A DNA stretch of 64,000 bases from Siderastrea siderea (lineage: Eukaryota > Cnidaria > Anthozoa > Scleractinia > Rhizangiidae): positions 31,249,601-31,313,600 of the forward strand of contig OZ034969.1 in NCBI GenBank assembly GCA_964030785.1. Direction: 5' to 3'. The notes under the pieces are model-generated. The model was not told the DNA's origin. It worked only from the letters and a program-made list of their open reading frames with translations, and ran no database searches. The translations under genes and the position numbers were made by a program. Every line of letters starts with the position of its first letter. Position 1 is the first letter of the stretch. This document shows, one piece after another, positions 57,375-64,000 of this stretch.

Positions 57375-57640
57375 CAACCTCGTTCCCAGGACTTTTTCTT
57401 CCATGCAGAGGACCGTGACAAAACCAGGAGCCCGTGATCGGGGTCACGGCCTCCCGGATACAATGCATTAATAAACCATACAAGTACTTTTTGTTACCGG
57501 ATCTCTTGATATGAAGGTACATGTGTCAGACGTCACTTTTAGTCAATACAGCAATTTGACTAAGCGGACTAGGACTGCAAATCTGGCACTTCCCGCCTCC
57601 CCAAATTTAAAAAAGGGAAAAAGTCCTGGGAACAAGGTTG
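57375..57640. mobile_element. 266-bp MITE, long member of the CAACCTCGTTCCCAGG family
   Basis: CAACCTCGTTCCCAGGACTT at the left and AAGTCCTGGGAACAAGGTTG at the right match the 71-bp element at 30385-30455; this copy has ~200 bp more interior. No exact target-site duplication was found. Confidence 0.85.
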
Positions 57641-60476
57641 GTTTACTTACTATTTTTTCTTGTGTTGTGTACTTAATGTGTAGTCTTAATGAGTTCATGG
57701 CAGGCCGAGGGGGGGGGGGGGGTGGCTAATATGGGGAGGAGAAGCTTCAAACTGCACATGCTTGAGACGGACCTACGGTAGTCAATGACGTCACTCTAGT
57801 GGTTTACCTGAAGAACGTGAAGTGCATGACCAGGCGGAAGTTATAATTAATATGGTGTAGAGTTAATGGCCAGTATTTTAACCTTGGCCTGAATAACAAA
57901 TGCGTGAATAGTAACCAGTATGGTTTCCCGGATCGGGGACGTGTGAGCTGTTATTGCCGCTCCCTCCCTCCTCCATTCAGGGTCTCAAAGGGGGTCCTTG
58001 AAGCCCCGAAATTTTTGCCGTGGAGCCCGGAGCCCAAGGTTTTTTTCTACTTGGAGCCCGCACAAAAATGCTGATTCTGGCCAAATGGAGCGCTAGAGCC
58101 CCAATTTTCCTGTCTTGGTGCCCTGGAGCCCTGCATTTTCTATCCCGGAGCCCTGGAGGCCAAAACCTTTTTGGAACCTGGATAGTGCGAGAAGACTACG
58201 AACAGTTCTGATTTCATTTTCTCTTTACTTTATCGAAAGGTGAGGAAAGGATCGATAAGAAAGGTAAATTGTACTGAAATACGCTGACAAACCGAAACTG
58301 TAACCATGCAGTCGAAAACTGTTTCTTTTGATCCGAATGAGTCAGAAGGAGTTGACTAGAGTTGTTTCCCTTACCAGAGTGGCTCACTGTTTCAGTTTTA
58401 ATTGCAATGTCGGAGGTAAGGAGGTGATTGATCATAAACTTTCTAAATGTCTATATCTGCTGACATGTCCATTTTTCCGTGATTCCGGTTGTAAAAACCC
58501 ATTGGAGTTGTTATGAATCACCAAACTGCAGATTAAAATACCGAGGGCTGGGGATACTATGAAATTTTTGAGTGTGGGTGTACAGGTGGGTCTCAAAAAC
58601 TTTAGCCTATACCAGATCATGTTTAGCTGCACTTTGCAACCCTATTTAAGACTAGATACCAAAAATCCCTAAACCTATCCTAGAGTCGTCGAGTGTTAAT
58701 TGATATTCTAGTCTAACCACTAATCGGTGTCAATTTCTCCGATTCTAAGGCCCGAGTGACCAAATAGTAAACTGGACGAAAACCATGCCTTCACAGTGGC
58801 AAGTGGTGGGGGACAGGGGGGCGGGAGACCGGGAGAAAAGTGGGTGGGAGGTGTACGGCAGGCGGGAGAAGAGGGGGCGGGAAGCGGAATTCCCAAGGTG
58901 GCGGAAAGCGGGAAAATAAGAGAAAAATTACGCAATATTGCGCAATATTTCGCAATCGAAAAAATGCAAAGAGGCGGGAGCCAACAAGCACAGGGTGGGA
59001 ACCGGGATTAAAGGGTACGGGAAGCGGGAGATTTAAACCCCCTGTCCCTCCTCCCCGCCGTATAGCTTATATTTTGGAGCGCCCTCTCAGGATCAAAATC
59101 TCGTCGATTCAGTCAGCTAAAAATGGAGGTCATTGTTGACTACTATTGCGTGATCTGTGGTCGCGGGTCAGTCTACTGATAATCGAACCAGCAAACCACA
59201 TTCACATGTACAGAAAGCTTGATAATAGATACAGACCACACAAGTTTGTGATTCATCCTTCACAATACACCACTTGAAAATGCTAAAAGAATACTTAGAA
59301 TTATCGCCTTGTAAATCATGTTCTTCCCACATTCTAAAGGCATCTTTGATCCGCCGATAGTTCCTTACTAAAATCCTCTTAATAGCGGAGCCCATATATT
59401 TATGCACAATAAATCTAGTCCTCCGCTTGCTCGACCCTCCTTCTCCCTCACCCCCACCCCCCACCCTCCCTTCCCCCACGTTTTCCGGCTGACAACTCAA
59501 AAGGAAACAAAAAGTAGTGCCCAGGGGCTCTGACCGCATGCTTAATTGCGCTTGCTGTCAATTCCGGGCAAAAGTTACGCAAACAATAGTTATACGCGTT
59601 TGATTATTACTGGAGAAAAAATCCGAACCGAAAGCTATGTACCCTTTATTCACATATGGACCGCACCGATCAAACGTCTGACGAAACGTTTAGTTTTCCC
59701 ACACAGTGACATTGCAGTACAACTGATTGACATGATTGTATAGATATAAACTCGCTTTCAGTATTTCCATGGAATTAGGGTAATACTCTGGAAATTTGAA
59801 AAATTACAGCAATGGAAAGCGAGTGTTTCCTCAGCTGTTGGAAGTTCTCTTGAAGTGGAAGAGTTGAAGGCAGGTTGTTGAGATGAATGATTTCTACCCA
59901 ATCAGAGCTCGCGTGCTGTTTTGTTTATCATATAAATGGCCCTTGAAAACTATTACCAAGGCTAAAGTGGATTAAGGTACCATTAGCTGTCACAAATGTG
60001 TCGATATTTACGGAAGTGGACATACCTTGATTCGCGTTTAATCCCATTGAATATATCCTTGTATTTCACATTTTGCATTTTCAATGTTAAACTGTATATA
60101 GATCGAGCGCCCGGGCGACATTTCTGTAAGCCAATCAGTTGAGTATCAAGTTCCAGAAAAATTTTTTGCGGTAATTTATGCCAAAAAATGGTTCTGTTCC
60201 AACCCTTATATTATGTTTCAAATCTTTGTCCCGTGTTATTAAAATCGCATAAATGTCCAATAGTACTGTACAAATATTTGATAACCTGCTGGTAAACGCC
60301 ATGTCTTGCGAGGTATTTCATCGTTCCAATATTCCTCCCCAACGTTCTCGTTCGTGCGTTCTGATTGGTTCTGTGATGTAAACTGACGTTTCCATTGTCT
60401 GTTCGGAATATCGTTTGCTAATCAACACAACGAATAGAATATGGCCGATTCATGATGTTTCAGACAGCACAACGCG
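57641..60476. other. Intergenic region upstream of SNRK
   Basis: No gene was seen. It contains a G11 run near 57710, an irregular GGAGCCC-rich repeat at 58020-58170, and a G-rich block at 58800-59050 (GCGGGAAGCGGAATTCCCAA) related to 44010-44110. The last few hundred bases should hold the SNRK promoter and 5' UTR. Confidence 0.45.
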
Positions 60477-60535
60477 ATGGCGAAACACTCTCGCAATTCT
60501 TCCTTGAAAGACGGACAAATCGCTGGATTGTATGA
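60441..60535 (+). promoter_or_regulatory. Two upstream ORFs at the SNRK start
   Basis: ATG 60441 opens a four-codon frame (MADS, stop). Its TGA overlaps ATG 60452, which opens a 28-codon frame ([20 protein letters not shown]..) that passes through the SNRK start codon in another frame and stops at TGA near 60535. If the transcript starts upstream, these could lower SNRK translation. Confidence 0.45.
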
Positions 60536-61074
60536 TTTGCAAGAAACTTTAGGTTGTGGACATTTTGCCGTTGTCAAAGTTGCGAGGCATGTCTTTACAG
60601 GGGAGCGCGTGGCTGTTAAAGTCATTGACAAAACTAAACTCGATGAGACATCTCGAGCGCACCTCGTCAAAGAGGTCCGTTGCATGAAACTTGTTCAACA
60701 TCCAAATGTAGTTCGACTTTACGAAGTCATCGACACACAGACAAAACTGTATCTCGTTCAAGAACTCGGGGATGGCGGCGATATGTACGAATATATTATA
60801 AACCACGAGCAAGGCCTGTCGGAAGACAAAGCTCGACATTACTTCCAGCAAATCGTACTCGCCATCGACTACTGCCACAAATTGCACGTAGTCCACCGCG
60901 ATCTGAAGCTGGAAAATGTAATATTTTTTAAAAGTTTGGACGTGGCTAAACTGACGGATTTTGGATTTTCGAATAAGTTCTCTCCTGGGCAAAAACTTGA
61001 TACATCTTGCGGCTCGCTAGCTTATTCCGCCCCAGAAGTTCTGCTGGGCGACTCGTACGAAGCTCCAGCCGTTG
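60477..61074 (+). CDS. SNRK: SNF-related serine/threonine kinase, first coding exon
   Basis: ATG 60477 opens [20 protein letters not shown], then the kinase N-lobe: glycine loop [16 protein letters not shown], lysine in [11 protein letters not shown], hinge [14 protein letters not shown]. The C-lobe has the catalytic loop [21 protein letters not shown] with the DFG metal site, activation loop [18 protein letters not shown] and an APE motif. The spacing and [25 protein letters not shown] and [20 protein letters not shown] identify SNRK, an AMPK-related kinase activated by LKB1 on the loop Thr in other animals. The catalytic loop reads KLEN where vertebrate SNRK has KPEN; NUAK kinases also have L. 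The exon ends AV(D) in phase 1 at donor GTGAGT (61075). The rest of the gene lies beyond the window. Confidence 0.97.
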
Positions 61075-63656
61075 GTGAGTGAAATTATTTTTGTTATAAT
61101 GTTTAATTTCTCCGTTAAAAGCTTAGCTACATGTTCATTTCCTTGTGTGCTGTTAACAATCTGCTTAGCTGAATCGAGACATGTCGTATTGTTTCTCTCA
61201 ACATTTGATAGCGTGTTTTAATTAGTGAGCGCTGTGGATGTAGTTTTCATTTGCTTTGCCGCCGTAATTTTTGTAGTTATCCTACAATTTGGTGATATTT
61301 TTGTTCATTGTTATTAAAATTCCCTAGGAGCCGCATGTAATATTTCGCGGTGGATCATGCCCTGAAATTTATCACTCTTGTTCGAAAGAATTAACTCATG
61401 CATTAAAACGGCTTACAGTACGTACAATTCGAAGCACACACTTGAGCTTTTCGAACGATTGTACTTGTATTTCGTTCCTTTTACATGTTTAAAATGTGTA
61501 TAATGAAAATTTGTGTATTTTCCGCTTAATCGGGAACTGTCGGATTTCCCCTCAGTTTTACTGACACCGCAGTGGGAGGTTGCTGTTTAATTTTGCCGTT
61601 TGTGGCGTAATATCTATACATACGATTGAGTAGCGATTGGCTGGTGTGATTATATCGTTGTTAAGTTTTAAGTTATTCTTCACAAATCATTGTTGTACCG
61701 ATAGCTACATTAATATTAAAGTTTCAGGTCCTTTCTTGCACGCGAAGTTACCAAGTCTACACCTGTTTTCCTGCGTTGCAAACGCAACAAAATTTTAATT
61801 TTAACGAATTTTAGTGTTTGACTTTCGGTTTTAATGAGAAATGACATATTAATGTCTTTTAATAAGGTTTTCACTTTCTTGTTGCACTCCTTGTCTATTT
61901 TGACATTTGTTTCGTTAAATTGCTCTCACTGATTTCAGGATCTCAGTAATAAGAAGAGCTGTGAGAAAACTTTGTTAGTTATTTAAATTCTACGTCCTGA
62001 GGTAGAAGTGAAATTGTTTTCAAAGATATTTAAAAGTCAATGAAATTAAGAGTTTCCAAATTTACAAGTGTTTCAAGATACAGCACAACAGCAAATTTTG
62101 GTGCCTGTGATGTTTACACAACAAAGGTATTTGGATTCAGTTGTTTGCATTCGTAAATTTCATAAAGGTATTACAATGCATTGCACCAAAACTGTGCTGT
62201 ATTGTAGTCTGCTTTCTTTTGCTTCAAACAGGAAGTTGCCCTACCAATAATTCATTCTCCCAGTTGGTCTAGAGCGATGATTGTCTTAATTCATGTGCAG
62301 TTTCACCATTTTGATTTCTTGGTTATGGTACTTAAACTGTACTTTTTTCTTGATTAAACGCCGGGGGCATTTATTTGAAAAAAGACCTCATAGAGCCAGC
62401 ATTTATTTCAAACCAGCGTTTATTCGGGGTACAGCGTGTATTAAAATGAGGTATTTTTTATCATATTTTGTAGTCTTTTTTTTGGTCTTAAATACTTTAA
62501 GTTTGCAAAAATTACAGCGAAATATAGCACAACATAAGTAGAACAGGAATAAAATGTCACTGATCTTTTTCTGTCGTCTATAAAATTCAAAACAAGGCAG
62601 AAGAACAGGGTGCTCAGCAGCATGTGGTGCACATTACGTCCACTTCCTTTAGTTGGAATGAGCGTAATAAATTGAACTAAAGTACTGTAGTTGTACTTAG
62701 CCTGCGAGCAGGCTCACTTAGTGTGTTGTTCACGCAAGTATCTTGGCGGTAGAAGTTGAGCCAGAGAGAAGAATGGGGCAAGGAAAAGAGAGCGTGCACG
62801 AAAGCCATTGAATTTTGGATATTCCACGTTCGTCCAGGAAGGCAGCATTCTGATTGGTTTGAAATGACAGTGATGACAGAGTTTATTATTGTGACAAGTG
62901 GTGTTATTGTTTGTGGCCTTTCTCAGATTTTTAGACTGCGAGCAGTCTCTTTCCTCTCCTAATTTTAGCGAGAAGGAAAATAGGACGACTGCTTGCAGTC
63001 TATCGGTATTTCAATCGATTCAATTTCTTAATGTGACTCAGCTAGTTGCGTCTGGTCCGTTTTGTGTCATTTTTTGGAATGTCACCCACATTTGTTTTGG
63101 TTATTGCAGCCTGGGTTTAGTAGTTTTCAAGCCTCTCTTCTTGGAATCTCCTTAATGACAGGATCTGTAAGACTGTATTTACCATGCAATAGGCATTATC
63201 TGGCTATCCTAACAAAAGCCCCAGGTCGTAAACGAAAGCCCATTATCTTGCAGTCTTCGGTTATTTGTTATTGTGGGAAGATGGTATCGCTTGTTCCTGT
63301 CTTCTGCGGTAGCAACTTGATACTCTTTGTAATTGCAAATTTCATGTCCCTGGAGTTCAACATTCTAACTTCTTATGTGCTCTTGTGCATTGATTCCGAG
63401 TCATCTGCACAGATGCCTTCGCAATTTGATTTCTCGGGGATTTCTAGTTCCATACTTATTTCGAATAGAACACAGTTAAACGTGGCAAAATTGTCAACTG
63501 TTTATAATTTTCTTTTGCGCTATTGTGGCACATTTATAAAGAAATCAATCCTCTTGAGTGTGAAAATCTGCTGTCGTGTGGCAAGCCGTCACTGCCAAAA
63601 GCCTATCAACTTGCCAAAAGCCCATATATCGACTATCAACAAACTAGTGACTTCTT
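61075..63656. other. SNRK intron 1 (runs off the window)
   Basis: AT-rich. The 199-codon open frame at 63062-63661 has no start context, domain or splice sites and is probably chance. A diverged palindrome GACTGCGAGCAGTC..GACTGCTTGCAGTC (62934-63001) belongs to the 36472 family. Confidence 0.55.
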
Positions 63657-63850
63657 GCTAGCTAGCAAGATCACTAGCGAGAAATTGAAAATGCGCTAGC
63701 AAGAACTCGCTAGCTAGCAAGTTCACTGGTGAGAAAATGAAAACTTGCTAGCGAGAACTCGCCAGCTATCGAGTTCACTAGCAAGAAAATGAAAACTTGC
63801 TAGTGAGAACTCACTAGTTAGCAAGATCTCTAGCGAGAAAATGAAAACTC
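63657..63850. repeat. 52-bp tandem repeat, nearly four copies
   Basis: Units begin (G/A)CTAG(C/T)TAGCAAG and share CACTAGCGAGAAAATGAAAA and TTGCTAGCGAGAACTC. The period is 52 bp, with copies about 85-90% alike. GCTAGC palindromes are frequent. Confidence 0.85.
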
Positions 63851-64000
63851 GATTGTGAAAACTGAAACTTTTCTAAAGCAACTCAACCACATAAGCTTTC
63901 CAGAACTCGACCATACATTCCTAAAACTGACCATAATTATAATTTTTGTAACTCGATCATACATTTCCAAAACTGACCATACAATTTCTCTAATTCAGAT

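Noticed and set aside
63062..63661. 199-codon open frame in SNRK intron 1
   Set aside because: No recognisable domain, runs into the tandem repeat, lies within an intron on the same strand and has no splice support.

Overview
The window looks like nuclear DNA of an animal, most likely an anthozoan cnidarian and probably a stony coral. This is inferred, not searched. The signs are AT-rich sequence, GT/AG-spliced genes with introns of 0.2-2.4 kb, metazoan proteins (a KIFC3-like kinesin-14, MDP1, SNRK), tRNA-derived SINEs and a very high load of short terminal-inverted-repeat (TIR) elements. There are no operons, rRNA genes, CRISPR arrays or prokaryotic signals.

Layout. 1-1.56 kb: no gene seen. 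1.56-9.7 kb: repeats only, with a G-rich tandem duplication, a multi-kb nest of direct and inverted repeats with a palindromic element in it, and a TIR element. 10.6-13.85 kb (+): a three-exon gene coding for two copies of an unfamiliar ~65-residue module, a glycine/alanine-rich hydrophobic stretch and a complete von Willebrand factor A (vWA) domain. Its first exon carries two frame breaks. 13.87-15.7 kb: probable DNA-transposon remnant holding an orphan reading frame and a 365-bp perfect palindrome made of two head-to-head tRNA-derived SINEs. 19.3-32.4 kb (+): the C-terminal-motor kinesin, with a coiled-coil exon, a tandemly duplicated pair of exons (first copy lacks the first motor strand) and six further motor exons. 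A TIR element with three perfect CRE sites starts 15 bp after its stop. 33.5-34.7 kb: large fold-back element, followed by ten tandem AGGTCA half-sites at 35.1 kb. 37.2-44.4 kb (-): five of the exons of MDP1; the first coding exon was not found. 45.9-46.3 kb (+): frameshifted relic resembling the KIAA1958/Crypton-derived recombinase-like proteins. 47.6-53.6 kb: TIR and fold-back elements. 54.3-54.8 kb (-): a possible short intronless gene, unidentified. 56-58 kb: MITEs and a GAAA microsatellite. 60.48-61.07 kb (+): first coding exon of SNRK; its first intron runs past the right edge and holds a 52-bp tandem repeat.

The genes are unrelated single loci: microtubule motor, phosphatase, AMPK-related kinase, and a vWA protein of unknown role. 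The most novel item is the 10.6-13.85 kb gene. The best mechanistic curiosities are the kinesin exon-pair duplication, the SINE palindrome and the arrays of CRE and nuclear-receptor half-sites carried by repeats. Several frame breaks fall at or next to short homopolymers, so assembly error has to be excluded before any gene is called a pseudogene.
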